From contig CAIWHP010000125.1 in the NCBI GenBank assembly GCA_903912445.1, forward strand, positions 1 through 64,000: DNA of 64,000 nucleotides, written 5' to 3'. This DNA is from an uncultured Lentisphaerota bacterium (GTDB lineage Bacteria; Verrucomicrobiota; Kiritimatiellia; CAIQIC01). The notes beneath the pieces are model-generated. The model made no database searches. It was not told the origin of the DNA and saw nothing but the letters and a program-made list of their open reading frames with translations. Numbering within the stretch: the first letter of the stretch is position 1; each line of letters starts with the position of its first letter. Of the stretch, positions 17,717 through 25,226 are shown piece by piece. The translations under genes and the position numbers were made by a program.

Positions 17717-18559
17717 CTACTTTGCGAGTTCGGCGGCGGACTTGTCGAAGAAGGCCGCGCACTTCGGCAGGTTCTGCATCAGTTCATCCACCGTGCCGCG
17801 TTCATACTCGATCTGGAAGTAGCCCTTGAAACCCGTGCGCTTGAGCTCGACGAGGATCGCCTTCGCGTCGCCTTGCCCGGTGCCCCACGGGGCGTCTTCC
17901 CAGCCCTTATTGTTCGCAGTCGGAACCACATCCTTGAAGTGCAACTCGACGATACGGCCTTCGAGCTTCTTCAATTCCTCCAACGGTACGCGCCCGGCGC
18001 GTTTCCAGTGGCCGGTATCGGCGCAGGCTCCGGCGTTCTTGCTCAAGCCCTCCGTCTCCGCGAGTACCTGTTCGACGGGCCAGGACTTGGGATGGTTATG
18101 CAGCGCGATCTTGATCCCGAACTCCTGGCTCAACTTGTCGATCACCGGCGTCGGCCCGGTCTCGGTGACGAGCACTTCAATGCCCAGCTTCTTGGCCCAC
18201 TCGAAATGCTTGCGGACCTCGTCCTTGGTCTTGCCGGGGATACTGGCGACACCGAAAGCAACGAGCTTGACGCCCGTCGCCTTGAGCTTGGCCTGCATTT
18301 CGGCGATCTCGGCCTCACTCATGCCGGTACCAACCTTGACGTCGGAGCCGGGTTTGAGCTTCTGGCCGGGATAGGCCTCGACGTACTTGATCCCAAGCTC
18401 ATGGAGCTTGTCGAGCGTCTCGAAGAACGAGAGCGCGCGGAACGTGTAGGCCTGCGAGCCGAGTTTCCAGCCAAGCTGTTCGGCGGCGGCATCATCGCGC
18501 GCCGGAGCCGCGAGGCTCAGGCACGCGACGGCCGCGAGGCAGAGGAGCGCTTGTCGCAT
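17717..18559 (-). CDS. Sugar phosphate isomerase/epimerase-like protein, secreted
   Basis: This 280-residue protein has a Sec signal peptide (ALLCLAAVACLSLAAPA). The xylose-isomerase-like TIM barrel shows YTFRALSFFETLDKLHELGI, KYVEAYPGQ, GIKIALHNHPKSW, DTGHWKRAG and IVELHFKDV. The His and Glu/Asp residues in these motifs are the usual metal ligands. It probably isomerises or epimerises a sugar outside the cytoplasm. It lies one base after the upstream Gfo/Idh gene and shares its transcript, repeating the oxidoreductase-isomerase pairing seen at 3806-7581 but with a different signal type. Confidence 0.83.
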   Translation of the reverse strand: MRQALLCLAAVACLSLAAPARDDAAAEQLGWKLGSQAYTFRALSFFETLDKLHELGIKYVEAYPGQKLKPGSDVKVGTGMSEAEIAEMQAKLKATGVKLVAFGVASIPGKTKDEVRKHFEWAKKLGIEVLVTETGPTPVIDKLSQEFGIKIALHNHPKSWPVEQVLAETEGLSKNAGACADTGHWKRAGRVPLEELKKLEGRIVELHFKDVVPTANNKGWEDAPWGTGQGDAKAILVELKRTGFKGYFQIEYERGTVDELMQNLPKCAAFFDKSAAELAK

Positions 18560-18560
18560 C

Positions 18561-19886
18561 TCACTTGCCCTTCTTGGCCGCTTGTTTCTTGGCGGGTTTC
18601 TTCTTCTCGCCGCTGCCCGGCACGGCGATCACGTCGTCCGGCGGCGCGACGACGGGACCCTTCTCGAAGTCATCCGCCGCCGGCGTGCAGGCCATGTTGT
18701 AGAACGGCGAATCCTTCTTCTCCATCAGGTCGCTCCAGCGGACGAGCTCGCCCGTGTAGGCGGCGATGCGGCCCATGATCGCGGAGAGGGTCGAGGTCGC
18801 GACGTTCTGCGTCTCGTTCAGGCCCTTGTTGCCGATGATGCTGTTGAGCAGGTCCACATGTTCCTGCACGTAGGGGTTGCCCGACACCATCTTGATTTCC
18901 GGAACCTCGATCTTCTTGCCGTCGAGCGTCGCCATCTTGCCGCCGCCCCAGAAAGTGCTCTTGGTCGCGACAAACTGTTCCCAGACGCCGCCGTAGCAGC
19001 CGTTGACCTGGCGGCACATGCTGTGGATGTGCAGCTCGTTGCCGTAGTCGAGGTCGAGGCTGAAGAAGTCGAACTGGTCGCCCGTCTCGCGGCGCGCGCG
19101 CCCGCCGAAGCCGACCGCGCTGACCGGCGGCTTGCCGATGACCCAGTTGGCCACGTCAATATTGTGGACGTGCTGCTCGCAGATGTGGTCGCCGGACATA
19201 CCGACGAAATTGCCCCAGTTGTTGGCGAGATAGTGCGCGTCGTCCTGACCTTCCGCACGCGGACGAACCCAGAGCGCACCGCCGCACCACGAGATACGGC
19301 CGCCTGTGACTGTGCCCAGCAGGCCTGCCTTGAGCGCCTGTTCCATCTTCAAATAGCCTTCCTGATGGCGCCGCTGTGTGCCGGCGACGATCGTGAGGCC
19401 TTTCTGTTTGGCGACTTCGCCCGCGGCCATGCATCGGCGCGCGCCCGGCGGATCGACCGCGACGGGCTTTTCCATGAAGACGTGCTTGCCCGCCGCGACG
19501 GCGGCTTCGAGATGCAGCGGGCGGAACCCCGGCGCGGTCGCCAGGATGAGGATGTCCACCGGCAGCGCCAGGATCTTGCGATACCCGTCGAAGGTGTCGA
19601 AGCAGCGCGCTTCCGGCACGTTGAATTTCTTGCCGGTATTGACGGCCTTGTCCTTGAACACATCGGAGACCGCGACCACCTCGGCTTCGGCGCCGATGAG
19701 CTTGATCGCCTCGAGGAAGTTGCCGAGCGCGCCGTTGCCGCGCCCGCCGCAACCGACCAGCCCGACCTTGAACTTACGGCCCGCGCCCTGCGCCCGCACG
19801 TTGAAGAGCGGCAAGGCCTGGGCGGCCACGCCCGCCACCGCCGCGCTCTTCATGAAACTCCGCCGCGAAACGTTCTTCGAATCCAT
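18561..19886 (-). CDS. Gfo/Idh/MocA family oxidoreductase, Tat-exported (third)
   Basis: This 441-residue protein has a Tat signal (SRRSFMKSAAVAGVAAQALP). The Rossmann motif is VGLVGCGGRGNG, the family motif is EKPVAVD, and a GDHICEQHVHNIDVANW stretch is typical of the exported subfamily. The start at 19886 is preceded by AAAGGGAA; a Met seven codons upstream is less likely. The C-terminus is Lys-rich with the tail KKKPAKKQAAKKGK, like the tail of the sulfatase. It is first in a two-gene operon with the isomerase. A degraded palindrome (TTCCCAAGGACCTGAA, near 19985-20000) lies about 100 bases upstream. Confidence 0.88.
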   Translation of the reverse strand: MDSKNVSRRSFMKSAAVAGVAAQALPLFNVRAQGAGRKFKVGLVGCGGRGNGALGNFLEAIKLIGAEAEVVAVSDVFKDKAVNTGKKFNVPEARCFDTFDGYRKILALPVDILILATAPGFRPLHLEAAVAAGKHVFMEKPVAVDPPGARRCMAAGEVAKQKGLTIVAGTQRRHQEGYLKMEQALKAGLLGTVTGGRISWCGGALWVRPRAEGQDDAHYLANNWGNFVGMSGDHICEQHVHNIDVANWVIGKPPVSAVGFGGRARRETGDQFDFFSLDLDYGNELHIHSMCRQVNGCYGGVWEQFVATKSTFWGGGKMATLDGKKIEVPEIKMVSGNPYVQEHVDLLNSIIGNKGLNETQNVATSTLSAIMGRIAAYTGELVRWSDLMEKKDSPFYNMACTPAADDFEKGPVVAPPDDVIAVPGSGEKKKPAKKQAAKKGK

Positions 19887-20013
19887 GTTTGTTCCCTTTC
19901 GTTGCAACGATGCTGCGGAGAGTATTTTTTTCGCTCCGTCGCGTCCATCCTTTTTTCAGCGCAAGACAAGGATGGCCGGGGGTTTCAGGTCCTTGGGAAA
20001 GCACCACCCGAAG

Positions 20014-20427
20014 CCGGCAGAATCATTCCGGACTTGCGCAAGTCCGAGATGATTCTTCCGGCCCGGATGGCGGGCGGGTGCGCAGCGGGGCACTGGCATC
20101 CCGCGTCTCGCGCGGTATGGGTCTGCGTAACCGCGCGGCGGTGTGCGAGAGCGCAGCGCTGAACCCCTTTCGTTTCAGCGGTGCTATGGCTCGCGGTTGG
20201 GCTTTTGAGGCGCGGGTTCGCAGGGCTGGCTTGCCCCGGCGCAGCTCGCGACGAAGCCGGGGCCGAAGTGCGCCGGGTTTCTTCAGGGCAGCGGTCTCCA
20301 CGGGACGCAACGCCAGCCGTCCGGCGCTGCAGCACCGGGGAAACCAGGCCCGCCAGCTCGCGCGTCCCGTGGCGGCGGAGGAGCCGCTCTGTTGGCGCGT
20401 CCGACGCATACGGCGCGCCATTTTTTT
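20014..20427 (+). ncRNA. Hairpin-dense non-coding block ending in a terminator-like hairpin
   Basis: The 613-base gap 19887-20499 has no convincing gene but many perfect stems. They are AGAATCAT/ATGATTCT around an 18-base palindrome (20019-20056), TCTCGC../..GCGAGA around GCGCGGT/ACCGCGC (20106-20150), CGCTGAA/TTCAGCG (20157-20180) and CCCCGGC/GCCGGGG (20234-20262). They continue with an 11-bp stem CCACGGGACGC/GCGTCCCGTGG (20298-20372) and GCGGC/GCCGC (20372-20387). TGGCGCG/CGCGCCA with seven T follows, ending at 20427. GGTTTC/GAAACC (20276-20345) crosses the 11-bp stem, allowing a pseudoknot or a switch. It matches no RNA family I recognise. It could be a small RNA, a leader for the SSS gene, or nested repeats. 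Confidence 0.3.
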
Positions 20428-20453
20428 ATGTGGCGGGGCACGGGGTGCGCCGC

Positions 20454-20459
20454 TATAGT
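20454..20459 (+). promoter_or_regulatory. -10 box of the SSS transporter gene
   Basis: TATAGT lies 40 bases upstream of the GTG start and downstream of the terminator-like hairpin, so the transporter can have its own promoter. No good -35 is visible. Confidence 0.45.
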
Positions 20460-20499
20460 CCCCGCACTTTGTTGATGTTCACCTGAAAGGAGCGGGCGC

Positions 20500-22434
20500 G
20501 TGCAGGCAATAACGTTGGGCTGGCTGGATTATTCGATCCTCGCGATCTACGTGGCGTTCGTCGTGGGCATTGGTTTCGCCCTGAAGCGCTACATGAAGAC
20601 TGCGTCGGACTTCCTCACGTCCTCGCGGGGCATCCCGACGTGGGTGACGGGGCTGGCCTTCATCTCCGCCAACCTTGGCGCGCTGGAGCTCGTCGGCATG
20701 GCCGCGAGCGGCGCGAAGTACGGCATCGCCACGGCGCATTTCTACTGGGTCGGCGCCATCCCGGCCATGGTCTTCCTCGCGATCTTCATGATGCCGTTCT
20801 ACTACGGCAGCAAGGCGCGCTCGGTGCCGGAATACCTCAAGATGCGCTTCGACGAACGCGTCCGCGGCGTGAACTCGATCTCGTTCGCCGTGATGACGGT
20901 GTTCGCCTCGGGCATCTCGATGAACGCGCTGGCCAAGCTGCTCAACCAGCTCCTCGGTTGGAACTATCACATCGCGCTGTGGGTCTGCTCCGGCGTGGTG
21001 CTGGTCTACGTGCTCAAGGGCGGCCTGACCTCGGCGATCTACACCGAGGTGCTGCAGTTCTTCATGATCGTGCTCGGCTTCGCGCCGGTGGTCTATCTGG
21101 GCCTCCGCGACGCGGGCGGCTGGGCGGCGGTCCAGCAGCAGCTCGCCAACGTGGCCACGCATCCCGCGACGATGAACCTGGTGGATGATGCCTCGAAGAC
21201 CTTTAGCGCCAACGCTTGGACCAGCGCCTGGCAGCCGCTGCTGGCCGGCCCGGCGAACAACCCGATGGGCGTGGACCTCTTTGCCATGGTCTTCGGCCTC
21301 GGCTTCGTCCTCTCCTTCGGCTACTGGTGCACGAACTTCCTCGTCGTCCAGCGCGCGATGGCCGCGAAGAACATGACCGCGGCGCGCAACACCCCGCTCG
21401 TCGCCGCCGTGCCGAAGATGCTGTTCCCGGCGCTGGTCATCATCCCCGGCATGATCGCCGTCGCCCTGACCGCGATGCCGGACAAGAACTACCGCTTGCC
21501 CCAGCCGCAACTTGATGCGGCGCGCTACCCGGCCATGATCGCCGTTGTCCAAAAGGCGGCGGCCCAGCCACCGGCGGATGAGGTCGCCCTGAAAGGGGTG
21601 GTCGCAGACTTGAACAAGGCTGGCGATGCCAGCTTCAACAAGGCCAAGGTGGCGGCGCTGATCAAAACGCCGGGCGCCGACGACCAGCTCAAGCAGCGCC
21701 TTCAGGACGCCGTGGCCAACGACTATGACGGCGTGATCCTCTCGCTGGTGAAGAAGTATTGCCCGACCGGTCTGCTCGGTCTCGCGCTCACCGCGCTGCT
21801 CGCCTCGTTCATGTCCGGCATGGCCGGCAACGTCACGGCGTTCAACACCGTCTGGACCTACGACCTCTATCAAGCCTACATCGCCAAAAACAAGAGCGAT
21901 GAGCATTACATGTGGATGGGCCGGTGCATCACCGTGGTGGGCATCCTGCTCTCCATCGGCTGCGCGTATTTCGCGCGGATGTATAACAACGCGATGGACG
22001 TGATCCAGCTCGTGTTCGGCTTCGTCAACGCGCCGCTGTTCGCGACGTTCCTGCTGGGCATGTTCTGGGCGCGCTGCACCGGCACGGGCGCGTTCCTCGG
22101 CCTGCTCGGCGGCATCGGCACCTCCGCGCTGGTGCACGGCATGACCTTGGCCGAAGGCAAGGGCGGCTGGCTCGGCGTCAGCCTCTACGAGTTCCCCTCC
22201 ACGATGGCGCAGAACTTCTGGCTCGCCAGCTTCGCGTTCATCGCCTGCTTCGCGCTCACCTGGGGCATCTCCATGGCCACCAAGCGCACGAAGACCGATG
22301 GCGAGCTCACCGGCCTGGTCTATTCGTTGACGCCGAAGATCGTGGACTCCACGCAGGCGTGGTTCCTGCGGCCGGCCGTGCTCGGCACGCTCCTGCTGCT
22401 CTGCTGCGTCGTCCTCAACATCCTCTTCTGGTAA
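20500..22434 (+). CDS. Sodium:solute symporter (SSS family)
   Basis: This 644-residue polytopic protein starts at GTG 20500 behind AAAGGAG. Early motifs (DYSILAIYVAFVVGIGFALKR, SSRGIPTWVTGLAFISANLGALELVGMAA, YGSKARSVPEYLKMRF) match the SSS family, which couples Na+ entry to uptake of sugars or other organic solutes. About 13 helices can be counted. A hydrophilic insert of some 100 residues (about 325-420) separates helices in the second half; this length is usual for the SSS proteins of PVC bacteria. A 71-residue membrane protein follows 12 bases later. Substrate is unknown, probably a sugar given the surroundings. Confidence 0.9.
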   Translation: MQAITLGWLDYSILAIYVAFVVGIGFALKRYMKTASDFLTSSRGIPTWVTGLAFISANLGALELVGMAASGAKYGIATAHFYWVGAIPAMVFLAIFMMPFYYGSKARSVPEYLKMRFDERVRGVNSISFAVMTVFASGISMNALAKLLNQLLGWNYHIALWVCSGVVLVYVLKGGLTSAIYTEVLQFFMIVLGFAPVVYLGLRDAGGWAAVQQQLANVATHPATMNLVDDASKTFSANAWTSAWQPLLAGPANNPMGVDLFAMVFGLGFVLSFGYWCTNFLVVQRAMAAKNMTAARNTPLVAAVPKMLFPALVIIPGMIAVALTAMPDKNYRLPQPQLDAARYPAMIAVVQKAAAQPPADEVALKGVVADLNKAGDASFNKAKVAALIKTPGADDQLKQRLQDAVANDYDGVILSLVKKYCPTGLLGLALTALLASFMSGMAGNVTAFNTVWTYDLYQAYIAKNKSDEHYMWMGRCITVVGILLSIGCAYFARMYNNAMDVIQLVFGFVNAPLFATFLLGMFWARCTGTGAFLGLLGGIGTSALVHGMTLAEGKGGWLGVSLYEFPSTMAQNFWLASFAFIACFALTWGISMATKRTKTDGELTGLVYSLTPKIVDSTQAWFLRPAVLGTLLLLCCVVLNILFW

Positions 22435-22446
22435 GGAGTAACTACC

Positions 22447-22662
22447 ATGGGCCTCGACATTCGTTTGCCAATCGGTCTGATGTTCACCCTCGTGGGCGTG
22501 CTGCTGACCGGCTACGGCCTCTTCAGCGCCAAGAGCGAGATCTACGCCGCGCACTCGCTGGGCATCAACATCAACCTCATCTGGGGTGGGGTGCTGGTCG
22601 TGTTCGGCGTGCTGATGCTGGCCGGCGCGCTCCGCGCCCGCAAGGCCAACGCGCAGAAATGA
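22447..22662 (+). CDS. Small two-helix membrane protein, partner of the SSS transporter
   Basis: This 71-residue protein with AAGGAG upstream begins 12 bases after the symporter stop. Two hydrophobic segments (LPIGLMFTLVGVLLTGYGLF and INLIWGGVLVVFGVLMLAGA) are joined by a short polar loop, and the C-terminus is basic. The position suggests an accessory subunit or stabiliser of the symporter, as small membrane proteins often are for secondary transporters. No named family recognised. Confidence 0.7.
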   Translation: MGLDIRLPIGLMFTLVGVLLTGYGLFSAKSEIYAAHSLGININLIWGGVLVVFGVLMLAGALRARKANAQK

Positions 22663-22669
22663 GCCTTGT

Positions 22670-22743
22670 GTAGGGGCGCAGTCTTGCTGCGCCCAATGTG
22701 CGTTGGATGCGCGCTGACGGGCGCAGCAAGACTGCGCCCCTAC
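22670..22743. repeat. Inverted pair of GTAG-footed REP elements (BIME) upstream of RAYT
   Basis: Each copy is GTAG followed by a hairpin: stem GGGCGCAG, loop TCTTG, stem CTGCGCCC. One copy runs forward (22670-22694), one reversed (22719-22743, ending CTAC), separated by 24 bases. GTAG at the foot of a hairpin is the classic REP layout recognised by RAYT transposases. Confidence 0.85.
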
Positions 22744-22760
22744 AAGAAGCGGGGTGGAGC

Positions 22761-23336
22761 ATGGAAGCCAACCAGCCGCATCCAGATCGCCACACCATCG
22801 ATCTGCATCGCGGTCGCTGGTCCGCCGGCGGCCTGCACTACTTCATCACCTGTTGCCTCCAGCGACCCGGCGCCGGTCTGACCACGCCCGCTTGCGCCGC
22901 TTCCATTCGTTCCGCGTGGCAGACGCTGACGGCCGCTGGCGATGTGATGCTGGATTGCTCCACGATCATGCCCGATCACCTTCACGCGCGGCTGGTACTG
23001 GGACCGCGTTTGCAGTTGGGTCGGGTCGTCGCCAAGCTGAAATTCCTGACGCGCGCCGCGCTGTTGGCCAACGGCGTCGCGTGGCAACGCGATTTCTTCG
23101 AGCATCATCTGCGTCCTGACGAACAGCCCAGCCCCTTTGCCCGATATATTTTCCTCAATCCCTACCGCGTCGGTTTGCTTGAGCGGCGCGCTACGTGGCC
23201 GCACACCTATCTGAACCCTAATTACGATTTCGATTTTCTCGGCATGCTGGAAGACGATCTCTTCCCTCCAGCCGAATGGTTGGCGGCTTCCGAAGATGCG
23301 CTTGGCGTAAATCTCGCCGCGTTGGGCCGTGACTGA
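22761..23336 (+). CDS. REP-associated tyrosine transposase (RAYT, IS200-like Y1 family)
   Basis: This 191-residue protein has GGTGGAG directly before ATG 22761. The metal-binding HUH motif is H73-L74-H75 in MPDHLHARLVL. The catalytic Tyr is probably Y129 in ARYIFLNPYRVGLL, preceded by WQRDFFEHHLR. These are the hallmark blocks of RAYT proteins, single-strand DNA nucleases/transposases thought to spread REP sequences without being autonomous insertion sequences. Inverted REP copies flank it on both sides (22670-22743 and 23338-23555), the expected arrangement of a REP/RAYT unit. Length and motifs are intact, so it may be active. Confidence 0.9.
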   Translation: MEANQPHPDRHTIDLHRGRWSAGGLHYFITCCLQRPGAGLTTPACAASIRSAWQTLTAAGDVMLDCSTIMPDHLHARLVLGPRLQLGRVVAKLKFLTRAALLANGVAWQRDFFEHHLRPDEQPSPFARYIFLNPYRVGLLERRATWPHTYLNPNYDFDFLGMLEDDLFPPAEWLAASEDALGVNLAALGRD

Positions 23337-23337
23337 T

Positions 23338-23555
23338 GTAGGGGCGCAGTCTTGCTGCGCCCATTGTGTGCGGCGTGCGGTCATCCGGAATGCATAACGC
23401 CAAATCCCGCTGCTGCTGTTGCGCCGTGAGACGTGGGCGGAGGCTCGGGCGAAGGCGCACGCGCGCCCGCTGAAGCAATCGAAAAGACCATTGTCGCAGT
23501 GCCTCCGCTTGTCCGCACTCAATGCACATTGGGCGCAGCAAGACTGCGCCCCTAC
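23338..23555. repeat. Outward REP pair downstream of RAYT
   Basis: A forward GTAG-footed copy starts at 23338, two bases after the RAYT stop. A reversed copy ends at 23555 with CTAC. Stems and loops equal those at 22670-22743. The 165 bases between show no gene. The block ends ten bases before the mutM stop. Confidence 0.82.
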
Positions 23556-23564
23556 CCGGAGGGG

Positions 23565-24392
23565 TTACCGCTTCTGGCACTGCGGGCAGAAGTGCGTGCT
23601 GCGCTGGCCGACGACGATGCGTTTGATGGCGGTGCCGCAGCGCACGCACGGTTTGCCGGTGCGGCCGTAGGCCTTCAGCTTCAGCTTGAACGTGCCATGC
23701 ATGTGATAGGGCGACGCAAAATTTCCTTCGCCCAGCCCCAGCGTCGTGCCGCGGGCGCGGATGGCCGCGCTTAATATTTTCCGTATCGCCGCCAGCAACG
23801 CCCGCGCCTGTACCGGCTTCACCGTCTGCGCCCGCCGCCGCGGATGCAAGCGCGCCGCGAAAAGCGACTCATCCACGTAAATATTGCCCAGCCCCGCGAG
23901 GAAGCCCTGGTCGAGCAGCAGCGGTTTGAGCTGGCGGTGATGCTGATGCAGCCGCTGCGCGAAGGCCGCGGGCGTCAGCTGGCCGTCGAGCGGTTCGGGG
24001 CCCAGGGCCCTGAAAATTTCCGCCGCGTTGCGCGCCAGCTTCCAGCGGCCGAACCGGCGGGGGTCGTGGTAGGTCAGCGTCCGGCCGTCGTCCAGCTCCA
24101 GGTGCAGGTGGTCGTGCTTGTCGCCGCGTCCGCCGCGCGTCAGGTGCAGCTGGCCGGTCATGCGCAGATGCAGCGTCAGCAGCCCGCCATCGTCGAGCTG
24201 GAACACGATGAACTTGGCGCGGCGTGTGACGCCGGCGATCTTCCGCCCGGTCACGCGGCGGATGAACTCGCGCGGCGGGAGCGGCGCGAGGATCGAGGGG
24301 TGCAGCACCTCCACATGGCGAATCCGGTGGCCGGCGATCTGCGCCGCCACGAGATCGCGCACCACCGTTTCCACTTCGGGTAGCTCTGGCAT
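23565..24392 (-). CDS. mutM: Formamidopyrimidine-DNA glycosylase
   Basis: This 275-residue protein begins MPELPEVETVVRDL. Pro2 and Glu3 are the catalytic residues of Fpg after Met removal. LHLRMTGQL, YHDPRRFGRW, QGFLAGLGNIYVDESLF and a C-terminal zinc finger (CVRCG...CPQC) complete the family pattern at normal length. It removes oxidised purines such as 8-oxoguanine and cleaves the abasic site. No Shine-Dalgarno is seen. TAGAGT lies exactly six bases before the ATG, so transcription may begin at the start codon. A TTCCAA palindrome pair lies 28-75 bases upstream. Confidence 0.95.
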   Translation of the reverse strand: MPELPEVETVVRDLVAAQIAGHRIRHVEVLHPSILAPLPPREFIRRVTGRKIAGVTRRAKFIVFQLDDGGLLTLHLRMTGQLHLTRGGRGDKHDHLHLELDDGRTLTYHDPRRFGRWKLARNAAEIFRALGPEPLDGQLTPAAFAQRLHQHHRQLKPLLLDQGFLAGLGNIYVDESLFAARLHPRRRAQTVKPVQARALLAAIRKILSAAIRARGTTLGLGEGNFASPYHMHGTFKLKLKAYGRTGKPCVRCGTAIKRIVVGQRSTHFCPQCQKR

Positions 24393-24420
24393 GGCGGGAC
24401 TCTACACCAGGCGCGACCTT

Positions 24421-24467
24421 TTCCAAGGGTTGGAAGCGGAAACAGGCGGGTTTTCCAGACCTTGGAA
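24421..24467 (-). repeat. Pair of TTCCAA-type palindromes upstream of mutM
   Basis: Units at 24421-24435 (centre GGG) and 24453-24467 (TTCCAGACCTTGGAA) are exactly 32 bp apart. On the mutM strand the near unit supplies TTGGAA 16 bases before TAGAGT, where a -35 box would sit. Confidence 0.83.
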
Positions 24468-24492
24468 GCGTTCGCGCCCAGCTGAAAAACAA

Positions 24493-24527
24493 CGGCCCGG
24501 TTTTCCGTTTTCCAGAAAACCGGGCCG
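24493..24527 (-). terminator. Terminator of the outer-membrane protein gene
   Basis: CGGCCCGGTTTTC (24493-24505) pairs perfectly with GAAAACCGGGCCG (24515-24527). On the minus strand TTGTTTTT follows. The stem lies 20 bases past the stop codon. Confidence 0.85.
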
Positions 24528-24546
24528 CTGCTGCGTCGGCTCACGC

Positions 24547-25110
24547 TCAGTAGGATTCGTTGAGCCGCAGGAAGATGCTGGCGAACGGCTTGCTCAGGTC
24601 GCTGTCGCTCGGCTGGTCGGCGCCGGCGACGAAACGGTAGCCCGCGCCGATGCCGAACTCGATCTGCTTGGTCAGGTTGATCATCACGCTGACGCCCGGC
24701 GTGGCGACGAACACGGTGGAGGAGTCGCCGATGGACGGGCTGATGCGCCCGCCGCCGATCAGCGCGTTCACCGAGCAGTGGACGAGCCTGTCGGAGAAGA
24801 AGGTGTAGTCCACCGTGAGGCCGCCGTACCAGAGGTCGAAGGCGCTCAGGTCGTTGGTCGGGGTGGCGCTGCCCTTGACGCTGTTGGCCAGGCCGTAGAA
24901 GCCGAAGCCGAAATAGAGCGTCTCGTTGAGCTGCGGGCCGAGCTGGACGCCCGCGAGGCCGGCAAACTCGCTACCGATCTTGCTGAACTGATACTCGGGC
25001 TTGAGGGCCATGCGCCACGGCGCGTTGTTTTCGTTGCCGACGAGGCTTTCCTTGGCGCCGAACGCGGTCGTGGCCGAGGCCAGCAGCAGAACCAACCATA
25101 ATTTTTTCAT
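24547..25110 (-). CDS. Small outer-membrane beta-barrel-like protein
   Basis: This 187-residue protein has a signal peptide (KKLWLVLLLASATTAFG). The mature part alternates polar and hydrophobic residues in strand-length segments (LNETLYFGFGFYGLAN, LWYGGLTVDYTFFSD, KQIEFGIGAGYRFVAGAD) and ends SIFLRLNESY; a terminal aromatic residue is typical of outer-membrane barrels. AGGAG precedes the ATG, and a good promoter lies upstream. The size suggests an 8-stranded barrel. No enzymatic motif is visible, so a structural or porin-like role is possible but unproven. Confidence 0.72.
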   Translation of the reverse strand: MKKLWLVLLLASATTAFGAKESLVGNENNAPWRMALKPEYQFSKIGSEFAGLAGVQLGPQLNETLYFGFGFYGLANSVKGSATPTNDLSAFDLWYGGLTVDYTFFSDRLVHCSVNALIGGGRISPSIGDSSTVFVATPGVSVMINLTKQIEFGIGAGYRFVAGADQPSDSDLSKPFASIFLRLNESY

Positions 25111-25145
25111 GTCGCTCTCCTATGCGCCTTGTCTGGCGCGGCATC

Positions 25146-25174
25146 ATTATACACCCGCGCCCGCGCCGCGCCAA
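25146..25174 (-). promoter_or_regulatory. Sigma70-type promoter of the outer-membrane protein gene
   Basis: On the minus strand TTGGCG (25169-25174) and TATAAT (25146-25151) are separated by 17 bases. The start codon lies 35 bases past the -10. Confidence 0.6.
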
Positions 25175-25226
25175 GCCGCGCTTGGACTTGCGCCGCGGGC
25201 CGGTTTGCCGTAGAGGTTGCCCCGCC

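Noticed and set aside
24399-24435. TTGGAA of the palindrome acting as the -35 box of mutM, 16 bases before TAGAGT
   Set aside because: The other arrays do not have a -10 at the same distance, so this is probably chance and was not put forward as a general promoter function.
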